Assembly (NCBI RefSeq): GCF_001956985.1
Contig: NZ_CP019082.1
Location: forward strand, 3,844,001-3,908,000
Length of the DNA stretch: 64,000 nucleotides
Source: Paludisphaera borealis
Lineage (GTDB): Bacteria; Planctomycetota; Planctomycetia; Isosphaerales; Isosphaeraceae
Reading direction: 5' to 3'
This document shows positions 17,454-25,668 of this stretch, one piece after another; the stretch's first letter is position 1, and every line of letters begins with the position of its first letter. The position numbers and the translations under genes are program-made. The notes below the pieces were generated by a model that was given only the letters and a program-made list of their open reading frames with translations, made no database searches and was not told the origin of the DNA.

Positions 17454-18269
17454 CTAGAAGCGGTAGCGGAGTAGCCGGCCGATGCGCCGCAGGGCGGGGA
17501 AGCAGGACCAGACGCGGATCAGGAGTCGACTGGTCCACGACATGCGGGCGACGACCGATGGGTTGTAGTACGCCGTCTCCTCAACCAGCTTCAAGCGCGG
17601 GATCATCGCCTCAAGCTCACAGGGGTCGTCGATCCCCCAGCGGAAGGTCGCGCCGGTCGCCTGGATGCAGGGGAGGTTCTTCATGAACCGGAGCCCCAGG
17701 CGGCTGTATCCGTCGAACGCGAGGACGCCCGTCGGGAAGTGCGTGGTGAGCCGTTCCAGCAGTCGCCTGAGGTCGTCTTCTTCCAGATAGGGCATGAGCC
17801 CCTCGGCGACGATGAGCGCCGGGCCGTCCGACGGCAGCGCGCCGATCCAGTTAGGGTCGGTCACCGACGTACCGATCAGGCGCCCCCCCGCGCGGTCGGG
17901 ATAGAGACGGCGGCGAAGTTCGACGACCTCCGGGAAGTCGACGTCGAACCAGCGGACGGCCGCCGGGGGATCAAGCCGGTAGACCCGGCTGTCGAGGCCG
18001 CAGCCCAGATTGAGGACGATCCCCCTCGGGTTCTCGACGAGGAACTCCGAGGTCCAGCGATCGAGGTGCTTCGCCCGCATGGCGATCCCGATCGTCTCGT
18101 CGCGCTTGATCTTCAGCTTCGCGAAATCGTAATCGAGCCGGCCGACCGCCTCGTCGGCCCACCGATCGCCCAGGATCGAATCGGCCGCGCGACTATCCAT
18201 CGCCTTCGCAAAGAGCGTGATCAGGAGGGTCTCCTTCTCCTTCGTCAGCTCGACCTTCAACGTTCCCAT
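17454..18269 (-). CDS. SAM-dependent methyltransferase, LCM/Ppm1 (Tcmp) family
   Basis: A 271-residue class I methyltransferase. The SAM-binding loop VLNLGCGLDSRVYRL (about residues 85-100) followed by VRWFDVDFPEVVELRRRL is the signature of the leucine carboxyl methyltransferase / O-methyltransferase group (Pfam LCM). The VAEGLMPYLEEDDLRRLL motif, which follows in this family, is also present. Bacterial members mostly methylate small-molecule hydroxyls or carboxyls; the substrate here is unknown. The gene begins 24 bp after the panE-like gene and very likely shares its transcript, though no metabolic link between them is evident. Confidence 0.85.
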   Translation of the reverse strand: MGTLKVELTKEKETLLITLFAKAMDSRAADSILGDRWADEAVGRLDYDFAKLKIKRDETIGIAMRAKHLDRWTSEFLVENPRGIVLNLGCGLDSRVYRLDPPAAVRWFDVDFPEVVELRRRLYPDRAGGRLIGTSVTDPNWIGALPSDGPALIVAEGLMPYLEEDDLRRLLERLTTHFPTGVLAFDGYSRLGLRFMKNLPCIQATGATFRWGIDDPCELEAMIPRLKLVEETAYYNPSVVARMSWTSRLLIRVWSCFPALRRIGRLLRYRF

Positions 18270-18293
18270 CGTGCGCTCCGTGCGAGGGTCAGA

Positions 18294-19238
18294 TCAGGCG
18301 TCGGACAGCCACGACTCGCGCCCGGCGCGGGCTTCCTGAGCCTTGAGTGCGGTGTAGGCGAGGCGGAGCAGCGAATGGTCGGGCGCGGGAGCCTCCGGGC
18401 GGCGGCGGAGGAGGTCGCCGAGGACGTGGTCGGCTTCGGTCCGGCCGCCGCGTTCGAGGTCGGTCAGCATCGACGCGGTGAGGTGCGAGCCCGGCGCGGT
18501 GAGCCGGGCGCGGGCCGATTCGAAGGCCGAGGGGCGGGGGGGGCGGCCGTTGGCGTCAGCGACGGCCCGGCATTCTTCCAGCATCGCCGCGGCCAGGTCG
18601 GCCCCTTCCGCGGCGACGACGTCGCCGATCGACGCCCGCATCAGGCAGGTGACGCCGGCCAGCGTGGCCAGGAAGACCCATTTCTCCCACATTTCAAGCA
18701 AAATGTCGTCGCTCGCCCGCGATTCGAACGTCGCGCCGGCGAAGGCTTCGGCGATCGCCTCGACCTGTTTCGCCTGGGACGGGACGCGGGCCCCGAACGC
18801 CAGCCGGTGAACGTCGCTGAGGTGGGCGATCCGGCCGGCGTCGTCGAGCTTCGTCGAGATCAGGCAGAGCCCCCCCAGCACGCGGTCCGCGCCGAACCGA
18901 GCGTCGAGGACGTCGAGATGTCGCAGGCCGTTAAGGAGCGGCACGACGGCGGTCTCCGGCCCGACCGCCGGCGCGAAGTCGGCGATCGCCCCGTCCAGGT
19001 CGTACGATTTGCAACTGACGAGCACGAGGTCGAACGGCTCGTCGATCGCGCCCGCCGTGATCGTCGGCGGCGCGGGCCAGTCGACGTCGCCGAACGCGCT
19101 GCGGATCGACAACCCCGACTCCGCCAGCCGCGCCGCCCTGGCCGACCGAACGAGGAACGTCACGTCCCGCCCCGCCTCCAGCAGCCGCCCCCCGAAATAC
19201 CCGCCGATCGCACCGGCGCCGACGACCAGGATTCGCAT
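18294..19238 (-). CDS. panE: 2-dehydropantoate 2-reductase
   Basis: A 314-residue NADPH-dependent reductase converting ketopantoate to pantoate for coenzyme A synthesis in the cytosol. The N-terminal Rossmann motif is clear (MRILVVGAGAIGGYFGGRLL), followed by VLVSCKSYDLDGAI, which contains the conserved Lys next to the active site, and PLLNGLRHLD, the conserved N-G motif. The C-terminal helical domain carries the catalytic Lys region (EMWEKWVFLATLAG) and later S-H-L-x-x-S-M-L-x-D-L-E-R-G-G-R-T-E. Length and motifs are standard. Paralogues acting on other 2-oxoacids exist, and panB/panC are not nearby, so the exact substrate is likely rather than proven. Confidence 0.88.
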   Translation of the reverse strand: MRILVVGAGAIGGYFGGRLLEAGRDVTFLVRSARAARLAESGLSIRSAFGDVDWPAPPTITAGAIDEPFDLVLVSCKSYDLDGAIADFAPAVGPETAVVPLLNGLRHLDVLDARFGADRVLGGLCLISTKLDDAGRIAHLSDVHRLAFGARVPSQAKQVEAIAEAFAGATFESRASDDILLEMWEKWVFLATLAGVTCLMRASIGDVVAAEGADLAAAMLEECRAVADANGRPPRPSAFESARARLTAPGSHLTASMLTDLERGGRTEADHVLGDLLRRRPEAPAPDHSLLRLAYTALKAQEARAGRESWLSDA

Positions 19239-19313
19239 CGTTCCGTCCCCCTCGACGACATGAAGCCCTCACGAGTTCAAGACGTCGCGCGAGTCCGATG
19301 GCGTCTTGCAAAC

Positions 19314-19664
19314 TCACTTCAGCGGCAGGTAGGTAACGCGGTTCGCCAATTCCTGAGGGTCGCAACAGGTCAGGAGCAATTCCAAATCCGCCGCCAATCC
19401 CCCGAGGCTGACGCCTCGCTGGGGCGCGAAGACGATACCGAGAAACCAGCGTCCCGCCGCCTGCCATTCCGCGGCGATACTCAAGAAATCTTGATCTTGC
19501 GAGAACAGGACTCGGCCCAAATCCGTCGCTCTCGCAAGAAGCGTCTGGTCGTCCACGGCGGCGGTGTCGTCTTCCTGGCTCGTGAGCACGTCCAGCCCTC
19601 GCCTCCGCAGCGACTGCGTCACCGACATAGGCACATGGACATCCATATAGACAGCCAGCGGCAA
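19314..19664 (-). CDS. DUF5615 PIN-like toxin
   Basis: A 116-residue protein with the DUF5615/Mut7-C-like PIN fold pattern: YMDVHVPMSVTQSLRRRGLD (first acidic residue Asp8), TSQEDDTAAVDDQTLLARAT, then GRVLFSQDQDFL, giving the acidic set expected of a PIN-type nuclease. Family members are toxins of DUF433/DUF5615 toxin-antitoxin pairs and probably cut RNA. The start codon is TTG at 19664, only two bases after the stop of the upstream antitoxin gene; starting at the later ATG would remove the first beta strand. It is coexpressed with the DUF433 gene. Confidence 0.8.
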   Translation of the reverse strand: MPLAVYMDVHVPMSVTQSLRRRGLDVLTSQEDDTAAVDDQTLLARATDLGRVLFSQDQDFLSIAAEWQAAGRWFLGIVFAPQRGVSLGGLAADLELLLTCCDPQELANRVTYLPLK

Positions 19665-19666
19665 CG

Positions 19667-19981
19667 TCAGGGCTCCCGATTCATCCGGCGCTTCATCAGG
19701 TCGGCGCGGGAGATCGGTTGCTTCGCCGCCTCGCGCCGCGCGACGTCCGCCGCCTCGCTCATGGCCCCGACCATCGATTCGTGGTGGTCGTAGAAGTAGG
19801 TCAACGCGGCGTAGACCTGCTCAGGCCGGAGATCGGGGTGCTGACGCAGGATCTCCTCCGCAGACCAGCCGTAATGATAATGCTCGCCGGCCAGGTGGAT
19901 CACCTTGTATCGCGTGCCATCAATCCGCGCCGTTCCATCCGCGTCGATGCTCAGATGAGGGTACTTGACGATCGTGCTCAT
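19667..19981 (-). CDS. DUF433 antitoxin
   Basis: A 104-residue protein. HLSIDADGTARIDGTRYKV followed by HYHYGWSAEEILRQHPDLRP and EQVYAALTYFYDHHE is the standard DUF433 sequence, a winged-helix-like DNA-binding domain that acts as the antitoxin to a DUF5615 toxin. The ATG at 19981 (MSTIVKYPHL) is preferred over a TTG eleven codons upstream because the family starts about there. The gene lies directly before the toxin, with two bases between them. By family analogy, it should bind the toxin and repress its own promoter. Confidence 0.8.
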   Translation of the reverse strand: MSTIVKYPHLSIDADGTARIDGTRYKVIHLAGEHYHYGWSAEEILRQHPDLRPEQVYAALTYFYDHHESMVGAMSEAADVARREAAKQPISRADLMKRRMNREP

Positions 19982-20253
19982 GCCGGCCCGTCCGACGATC
20001 CAAATTCGACTCAAGAATTGACGACGGATATGGCTCCAGCTTACCGCGAGGCGGTCCGGAAGGACAGGCCGTGCGCGTAACGCTCAGGCCCGTTGCGAAG
20101 TCCGCAAGCCGATCGCGGAGACAATCCTCTTGCGGACCCGCGTCGGCGCGATTCCAATTTCTAACGTACCGAAGGGCCGCCCGCCCGGGAAAGCGACAAC
20201 CGCTCGTCCAACGGAGATTCTCGGGCCGTCCCGTTTCACAAGGATACCGATTG

Positions 20254-20874
20254 ATGTCGATTCATGGAATTCTCGCCTGCGCCGCGATCGTCCTCGCCTA
20301 CCCCGCCGACAAGGACCGTGAGCCGGTCGCGGCGGAGCCCGGTTTCTCGTACCTGTACCACCACGGCGATCCGCTGGCCCAGGGCTGGAAGATGGTCGGC
20401 CCCGGCGCGATCAAGGAGGAGTCGGAAGGGGTGCTCCTGACCTCGGGCGGCATGGGAATGCTCTGGTTCGCCGACTCCAAGTTCAAGGACTACACGCTCC
20501 GGGTCGACTACAAGCTAACCAAGCCGGGCGACAACTCGGGCGTCTTCGTCCGCTTCCCCGAAGCGCCCGCCGACCCGTGGGACGCGGTGAAGACCGGCTA
20601 CGAGATCCAGATCTGCGAAGGCGCCGACCCCGAACATCGCACCGGCGCGGTCTACAGCTTCAAGGCCGCCGAGAAGACCCCGAAGGCCAACCCGGCCGGC
20701 GAGTGGAATTCCTACGAAATCGCCGTCAAAGGCCAGGACTACACGATTTCGCTCAACGGCGAGGTGATCAACCACTACAAGGGCTCGCGCGGCGCCGACG
20801 GCTATATCGGCCTCCAGAACCACGACGACGGCTCGATCGTCCGGTTCCGGAACGTCCGGATCAAGACGGAATAA
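20254..20874 (+). CDS. DUF1080 (3-keto-disaccharide hydrolase family) secreted protein
   Basis: A 206-residue protein with a short signal sequence (MSIHGILACAAIVLAYPADK) and a concanavalin-like beta-sandwich domain. GMLWFADSKFKDYTLRVDYK, then GDNSGVFVRFP, then GYEIQICE and the closing IVRFRNVRIK are the typical order of DUF1080/PF06439 motifs. Planctomycetes carry many members, thought to act on oxidised disaccharides or other glycans outside the cytoplasm. ATG at 20254 is preceded by AAGGA. The frame is open to 20071 but that part reads as non-coding. It stands alone, with an H hairpin directly after it. Confidence 0.85.
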   Translation: MSIHGILACAAIVLAYPADKDREPVAAEPGFSYLYHHGDPLAQGWKMVGPGAIKEESEGVLLTSGGMGMLWFADSKFKDYTLRVDYKLTKPGDNSGVFVRFPEAPADPWDAVKTGYEIQICEGADPEHRTGAVYSFKAAEKTPKANPAGEWNSYEIAVKGQDYTISLNGEVINHYKGSRGADGYIGLQNHDDGSIVRFRNVRIKTE

Positions 20875-20899
20875 GGGATCGCGTTCGGCATGCCCGAAG

Positions 20900-20972
20900 A
20901 CGAGCCCGAAGCGCCAGCGAGTGAATTTCCCCAACACACCATGATGCACTCGCTGGCGCGTCGGGCTCGTAT
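20900..20972. repeat. Long hairpin repeat, H family copy 3
   Basis: Arms 20900-20923 and 20947-20972 match the other H hairpins (AAGCGCCAGCGAGTG and its complement), with a 23-bp loop. CATTTTCATGACGCCGGGG, the flank fragment of the composite element, follows at 20998. It lies between convergent genes (DUF1080 and DUF1559). Confidence 0.8.
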
Positions 20973-21032
20973 CCGGCCCCGGACCGCCCCGAACCCTCAT
21001 TTTCATGACGCCGGGGAAGATCGTCCTCGCCG

Positions 21033-22004
21033 TCAGAATTGATCGGCCGAAACCACTTCGCCGCCCGCCCGCGTGGACAGGAAGCTGAAGATCCGTGGAT
21101 TCACCGATTCCTTGATGAACCGGACCGAGGCGTCGCAAAAGAGGAAGTTGCAGCCGCCCGGATGCAGGCTCCAGAAATCATCCGCCCCGGCCCCTTTGTA
21201 ATTCGGCACGTCCACCCACTTCTGGTCTGGCGACGGGCCGGTATGCCCGAGCACCATGACGTTGGCCGTCTCGCACGACCGGATCGGCCATTTCGGGTTG
21301 GTGCAGACCCGGGAATAGGGAATCACCCCCACCCAGGTCGCGTCCGCGACGTTGCGCGACCGCTCGCCGGCCATCAGCGTCGTGCTCGACCCGTCGGTGA
21401 CGTCGCGAAGGCCGTTGCGGCTGTTGCGATAGAGGAGGCCGTTGTTGCTGGCCGGAAACTCCTCGACTTCGAGCTGCCCGGCCGAGGCGACGTATTGCCC
21501 GGGCGACAGATCGGTGACGAGCGTGGAGCCCGTCGCATCCTTCAGGAGCACCGGCCCGGCGTCGGTGGTGGAACTCGGGCAGAGGAACACGGACAGGCTC
21601 ACCGTCCGCACGGTCATCGACGCCGCGACGGTGATCGGCAGGCTGAAATTCGCCGCGTTGTAGGCGGTGGATTGCTCCAGATTGTTGAGGAGCATCGCGC
21701 CCCAGCCCCAGCCGGGACCGGTCTCCGGGCTGTTCGGATTCGGACTCTCCGTCCCGGTGATGTAGCCGGGCGGGAACACGTCATGCGTTGCGTGGTAGCT
21801 GTGCATCGCCAGCCCGATCTGCTTCAGGTTGTTCGAGCACTGCATCCGGCGGGCGGCCTCGCGGGCCGACTGCACCGCCGGCAGCAGCAGGGCGATCAGC
21901 ACGGCGATGACGGCGATCACCACCAGCAGCTCGATCAGGGTGAACGCGCGCGAAGTCGGGACGGTGAACGCGCGCGAAGTCGGGACGGTGCGGACATATC
22001 GCAT
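21033..22004 (-). CDS. DUF1559 pseudopilin-like protein with duplicated leader segment
   Basis: A 323-residue protein with a type IV prepilin-like leader, [20 protein letters not shown], followed by [20 protein letters not shown], the constant opening of planctomycete DUF1559 proteins. The body is a predicted secreted beta-rich domain ending [14 protein letters not shown]...[16 protein letters not shown], as in the family. Members are probably processed by a prepilin peptidase and displayed at the cell surface; their role is unknown. Oddly, the segment just before the leader (VPTSRAFT) is present twice in tandem owing to an exact 24-bp duplication at 21940-21987. AGGAGA precedes the ATG at 22004. 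Confidence 0.9.
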   Translation of the reverse strand: MRYVRTVPTSRAFTVPTSRAFTLIELLVVIAVIAVLIALLLPAVQSAREAARRMQCSNNLKQIGLAMHSYHATHDVFPPGYITGTESPNPNSPETGPGWGWGAMLLNNLEQSTAYNAANFSLPITVAASMTVRTVSLSVFLCPSSTTDAGPVLLKDATGSTLVTDLSPGQYVASAGQLEVEEFPASNNGLLYRNSRNGLRDVTDGSSTTLMAGERSRNVADATWVGVIPYSRVCTNPKWPIRSCETANVMVLGHTGPSPDQKWVDVPNYKGAGADDFWSLHPGGCNFLFCDASVRFIKESVNPRIFSFLSTRAGGEVVSADQF

Positions 22005-22106
22005 GGGAAATCTCCTGTTCTGAGTCGGTGTCTCGGGACGTGGATCGACCTGACCGACACGGACCGCGAGCGGGTGCGTCGGCGATGAACCGGTTCCGAG
22101 GCGACT

Positions 22107-22460
22107 TCAAAACAGGAAGATTTGCAGCCAGGCGTGGCGCACGTTCGGCGGGTGCGGCGGCCACCAAACCCGCTCCCGCAACGCTTCGGCTTCGCCCACG
22201 GTAATAGACCGAGCAGCCGAAGCGGGCGTTGGGATGAACGGGGCGGCCGAGGAGAAGGGATCGGCGATGACGCTGGCGTGCGTCCCGGCAAGGGTTCCGA
22301 CGCCGGAATCGTCGCCCACCCCGCCGTCCGGCGTTTCGAGGTTGGCCGGTTCAAACTGTTCGATCATCGAGCGGCAAAGGTCGTCGGCGGCTTCCGCCTG
22401 CCGAAGCGGCGTGCCGGCGAGAGCCGCGATCAGGATGATCCAGTTTGCCGTCCGCAACAT
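22107..22460 (-). CDS. Small putative secreted protein
   Basis: A 117-residue frame with a plausible signal peptide (MLRTANWIILIAALAGTPLR, cleavage near AEAADD) and a short, Pro/Ala-rich mature part ending in an unusually hydrophobic WLQIFLF. No domain recognised. It lies between the esterase upstream and the DUF1559 gene downstream, all in the same direction, with gaps of 59 and 102 bp. No strong ribosome site is visible. The signal peptide and matching codon-position GC are the only arguments for a gene; it could be a shadow of non-coding DNA. Confidence 0.45.
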   Translation of the reverse strand: MLRTANWIILIAALAGTPLRQAEAADDLCRSMIEQFEPANLETPDGGVGDDSGVGTLAGTHASVIADPFSSAAPFIPTPASAARSITVGEAEALRERVWWPPHPPNVRHAWLQIFLF

Positions 22461-22519
22461 GCCGTCATCTTACCGGCGCGCCAGCCCGGCGTCACCCCGA
22501 GTCCACCAGGGGAATGGAG

Positions 22520-23449
22520 TCACCTGGCCGGGACCGGCGCGAGCAGGTCCCGGCTGCGCAGCCAGCGGACGCAGAGCCCCGTCCAGCTCGACGGCAGCTT
22601 GTCGTTCTGGCGGACGCCGAAATCGTGGTCGCCGGTCGCATAGACGTGAAGTTCGGTCGGCACGCCGGCGCGCTTCAATGCCAGGTACATGATCACGCTG
22701 TTTTCCGAGACCGAGCCGCCGTAGCCCACGTTGTCGTCGGAGGTGTGGGCGAGAAACACCGGCGGCATGTCCGTCGGAATCTTGAGGTCCGGCCGGATCT
22801 CGTCCTTGTCGGTGACCTTCAGGTAGCCCGAATAGCACGCGACGGCGAAATCGGGCCGGCTGCTGACCTGATCGACGGCGTCGATCGGCTCGTACAGCCG
22901 GGTGGCGAAGCCGGCGGCGGTCGCCAGGGCGAGATGGCCGCCGGCCGAGAAGCCGACGACGCCGATCCGGTTCGGGTCGACGCCCCACTCGCGGGCGCGA
23001 CTCCGGACCAGCCGGACGGCCCGCTGGGCGTCGAGCCGCGGGCCCAGCGGAGGCTCCCCCTTGACGTCGCCGGGGCGGCGTGGGCAACGGTACTTGAGGA
23101 TGACGCCGGTGATCCCCTGGGCGTTCAGCCACGCCGCCACCTCCTCGCCTTCAAGCTCCCAGTAAAGATCCCAGTAGCCGCCTCCCGGACAGATCACCAT
23201 CGCCGTGCCGGTGTTTTTGTCGGCGGGGGGCCGGTAAATCGTGAGGGTCGGCCTGGTGACGTTGGTGATCAGCTTCGTCGGCCCCACCAGAGGCGATGGA
23301 TGAATCCGGCTGGTTTCCTCCCCCTTGATCCCGACGTCGCCCGGCGCCTTCCCCGGCCAGAGGTCGACGACCAGCGGCTCGTCCGCGGACGCTGGACCGA
23401 CCGCGACGAATCCGGCGAGCAACACGACGGCGAGAGTGATACGGTACAC
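22520..23449 (-). CDS. Secreted alpha/beta hydrolase (BD-FAE-like esterase)
   Basis: About 309 residues with a signal peptide and an alpha/beta hydrolase fold. The oxyanion motif is MVICPGGGYW, the nucleophile elbow GFSAGGHLAL, the acid is in LAHTSDD, and the catalytic His is in GDHDFGVR. The set and spacing resemble bacterial esterases/acyl-xylan deacetylases of the BD-FAE group. It probably removes acyl groups from plant or algal polysaccharide. I prefer the GTG at 23449 (GGAG upstream; gives MYRITLAVVLLAGFVAVGPA). The ATG at 23488 lies in the edge of an H repeat and would add a polar stretch before the signal. Confidence 0.78.
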   Translation of the reverse strand: MYRITLAVVLLAGFVAVGPASADEPLVVDLWPGKAPGDVGIKGEETSRIHPSPLVGPTKLITNVTRPTLTIYRPPADKNTGTAMVICPGGGYWDLYWELEGEEVAAWLNAQGITGVILKYRCPRRPGDVKGEPPLGPRLDAQRAVRLVRSRAREWGVDPNRIGVVGFSAGGHLALATAAGFATRLYEPIDAVDQVSSRPDFAVACYSGYLKVTDKDEIRPDLKIPTDMPPVFLAHTSDDNVGYGGSVSENSVIMYLALKRAGVPTELHVYATGDHDFGVRQNDKLPSSWTGLCVRWLRSRDLLAPVPAR

Positions 23450-23489
23450 GGTGGTCGTCTCCGTCAAAGCCTCGTCGAACTGAACCATC

Positions 23490-23513
23490 CACTCGCTGGC
23501 GCTTCGAGCTTGT
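23490..23513. repeat. Single arm of an H family hairpin
   Basis: CACTCGCTGGCGCTTCGAGC and onward matches the right arm of the H hairpins, but no complementary left arm is found nearby. It may be a deletion remnant. It lies between the esterase and cysA. Confidence 0.65.
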
Positions 23514-23551
23514 CGTCGAGGGCTCGAAAAACTTGTCGGCCGCTCAGCCCC

Positions 23552-24781
23552 TCAGATCCCCGCGCCGGCTTGCCAGGCTTCGTTGAGGGCGCGGTTGACG
23601 TCGACGGGCTGGAAGGCGCCGTGGGTGCGGTCGTAGATGTTGAGATGGCGGGGGGTGACGTAGACCTCGTCGCCGCGGGCGAAGCCGACCTCGACCGACT
23701 GGTCGCAGGGAAGCTCGATCTGGAGCGGGTGGTCCGCGTCGATCTGGAGGTCGAGCCTCAAGATGCCGCCGAGCGGGGTGATCCGGTCGACGCGGGCGGT
23801 CCAGTAGGGCTTGCCGTTGCGCTCGGAGTGAACGTCGAGATCGTGGGGGCGGACGTAGGCTTCGGCCTGCTCGCTGGGCGGAACTTCCAGCAAGGCCGCG
23901 AGCCCCACGCCCCCCTTGCCGGGCTTCAGCAGGCGGAGCGGCAGGATGTTGACGGTCCCCAGGAACTTGGCGACGAACGGGTTCGACGGCCGCTCGTAGA
24001 GCACCTGCGGCGGGCCGATCTGCTGCACGCGGCCCTCGGCCAGGACGACGATCTGGTCGGACACCTCGAACGCCTCGCGCTGGTCGTGCGTGACGAACAG
24101 GCTGGTGACGTGGACCTCGTCATGAAGCTTCCGCAGCCACGTCCGCAGCTCGTCGCGAACCTTGGCGTCGAGCGCGCCGAAGGGCTCGTCGAGCAGCAGC
24201 ACCTTGGGCCGCGGCGCGAGCGCCCGGGCGAGCGCCACGCGCTGGCGCTGGCCGCCGGAAAGCTGCGACGGGTACCGCCCGGCGTAGCCCGCGAGCTGGA
24301 TCAGGTCGAGCAGCTCGTCGACCCGCGACTTGATCTCGGCCCGGGGCACCTTGCGGATCTTCAGGCCGAAGCCGATGTTGTCGCGCACCGTCATATGGCG
24401 GAACAACGCGTAGTGCTGGAACACGAACCCGACCCCGCGCTGCTGCACCGGAAGCTGCGTCGCGTCCTCGCCGGTGAGCATCACGCTCCCCGAGTCGGCC
24501 GATTCCAGCCCGGCGATCGTCCGCAGGATGGTGCTCTTGCCCGATCCCGACGGGCCCAAGAGCGCGACGAGCTGACCGCCGGCCACCTCGAACGAGACGT
24601 CGTTCACGGCCTGGAACGAGCCGTACTTCTTGGAAAGATTCCGCACCTCGATGCCCACGGCGTTCTCCTTGCTGAGCGACAGCCGCGCGGCCTGCGGCTG
24701 CGACGTCGCCTTTCCATTCGCGCTGAACTGGCCGACGGACCTCGGCGGAAACCACGCTGGCGTTCCAACTCCGGCGCTCAC
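23552..24781 (-). CDS. cysA: Sulfate/thiosulfate ABC transporter ATP-binding protein
   Basis: The ATPase of the sulfate importer. Walker A GPSGSGKS, the signature LSGGQRQR, Walker B VLLLDEPFGALD and the H-loop FVTHDQREAFEVSD are all intact. A C-terminal regulatory domain covers about residues 285-400. It shares sequence with CysA and ModC/PotA-type subunits; the neighbours fix the substrate class. Two starts are plausible: GTG at 24781 overlaps the cysW stop by four bases (coupling), while GTG at 24658 is preceded by AAGGAG and starts GIEVRNLSKKYG, the family N-terminus. The 41 extra residues of the longer form look unstructured. Last gene of the sbp-cysT-cysW-cysA operon. Confidence 0.92.
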   Translation of the reverse strand: MSAGVGTPAWFPPRSVGQFSANGKATSQPQAARLSLSKENAVGIEVRNLSKKYGSFQAVNDVSFEVAGGQLVALLGPSGSGKSTILRTIAGLESADSGSVMLTGEDATQLPVQQRGVGFVFQHYALFRHMTVRDNIGFGLKIRKVPRAEIKSRVDELLDLIQLAGYAGRYPSQLSGGQRQRVALARALAPRPKVLLLDEPFGALDAKVRDELRTWLRKLHDEVHVTSLFVTHDQREAFEVSDQIVVLAEGRVQQIGPPQVLYERPSNPFVAKFLGTVNILPLRLLKPGKGGVGLAALLEVPPSEQAEAYVRPHDLDVHSERNGKPYWTARVDRITPLGGILRLDLQIDADHPLQIELPCDQSVEVGFARGDEVYVTPRHLNIYDRTHGAFQPVDVNRALNEAWQAGAGI

Positions 24782-25668
24782 GATTCGTCCTCCCTACCTT
24801 TTTCGAGGAATACGCGAAAAAGTTCCATCCCCACGAGCAAGAAAAACGAGACCGCGGCGAGGACCAGGCTGGCGGCGTAGGCCCCCTGCGGGTGGAAGCT
24901 CTCGATTCCTTCCGAGATGTAGAGCGTGGCCGTCTGGGTGCGGCCGATGACGTTGCCCGAGACGACCAGGACCGCGCCGAACTCGCCCAGCGACCGCGCC
25001 ACGGTCAGCGTGACGCCGTAGGCGACGCCCCAGCGGATCGACGGCAGCGTCACGCTCCAGAACGTCCGCCAGCGGCCCGCCCCCAGCGTGTGCGCCGCCT
25101 GCTCATACTCCTCGCCCAGTTCGCGCAAGACCGGAACCAGCTCGCGGACCACGAACGGCACCGTGACGAACATGGTCGCCAGGATCATCCCCGGCAGCGC
25201 GTAGATCACCTTCACTCCGTGGCCTTCGAGCCAGCGGCCCGCCAGGCTGTCGGGACCGTAGAGCACGACCAGCATCAGCCCGGCGACGATCGGCGAGATC
25301 GCGAACGGCATGTCGACCATGCCGTCGACCAGCGCCCGGCCCCAGAACTTCTGGCGGACCAAGACCAGCGCCAGGGCGACGCCGAAAATCGTGTTGATGA
25401 TCGTGGCGATCGCCGTGATCCCCAGAGACATCGCGAACGCCCGGTGCACCTCGGGCTGGGAGAGCGCGTCGATCATCGGGCGCAGCCCACCGTCCAGGGC
25501 CTTCCTCACCAGCGCCAGGCCGGGGATCAGGATCAACATCGCGAACCAGATCAGGACGGCCGCGATCAGGAGCCGGCGGCCCCAGGGCGACCCCGCGTCG
25601 CGGTCGCGCGCGGGATGGGGAAGATTCGCGGCCGACGGGGTCGCCGTCCATTCGACGTCAGTTGCCAT
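24778..25668 (-). CDS. cysW: Sulfate ABC transporter permease CysW
   Basis: A 296-residue integral membrane subunit with six predicted helices. The permease coupling motif EEYEQAAHTLGAGRWRTFWSVTLP (EAA loop, about residues 185-208) contacts the ATPase. The order VDMPFAISPIVAGLMLVVLY before it and ARSLGEFGAVLVVSGN after it is typical of CysW. Its start overlaps the cysT stop by 11 bases, and its stop overlaps the GTG of cysA by four, so the three are translationally linked. With CysT it forms the heterodimeric channel for sulfate or thiosulfate. Confidence 0.93.
   Translation of the reverse strand: MATDVEWTATPSAANLPHPARDRDAGSPWGRRLLIAAVLIWFAMLILIPGLALVRKALDGGLRPMIDALSQPEVHRAFAMSLGITAIATIINTIFGVALALVLVRQKFWGRALVDGMVDMPFAISPIVAGLMLVVLYGPDSLAGRWLEGHGVKVIYALPGMILATMFVTVPFVVRELVPVLRELGEEYEQAAHTLGAGRWRTFWSVTLPSIRWGVAYGVTLTVARSLGEFGAVLVVSGNVIGRTQTATLYISEGIESFHPQGAYAASLVLAAVSFFLLVGMELFRVFLEKGREDES

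Noticed and set aside
17739-19793. 684-codon plus-strand frame across the methyltransferase, panE and toxin genes
   Set aside because: Runs antisense through three genes with recognised motifs and has none of its own.
22445-24880. 811-codon plus-strand frame across the esterase and cysA
   Set aside because: Antisense shadow of two well-supported genes.
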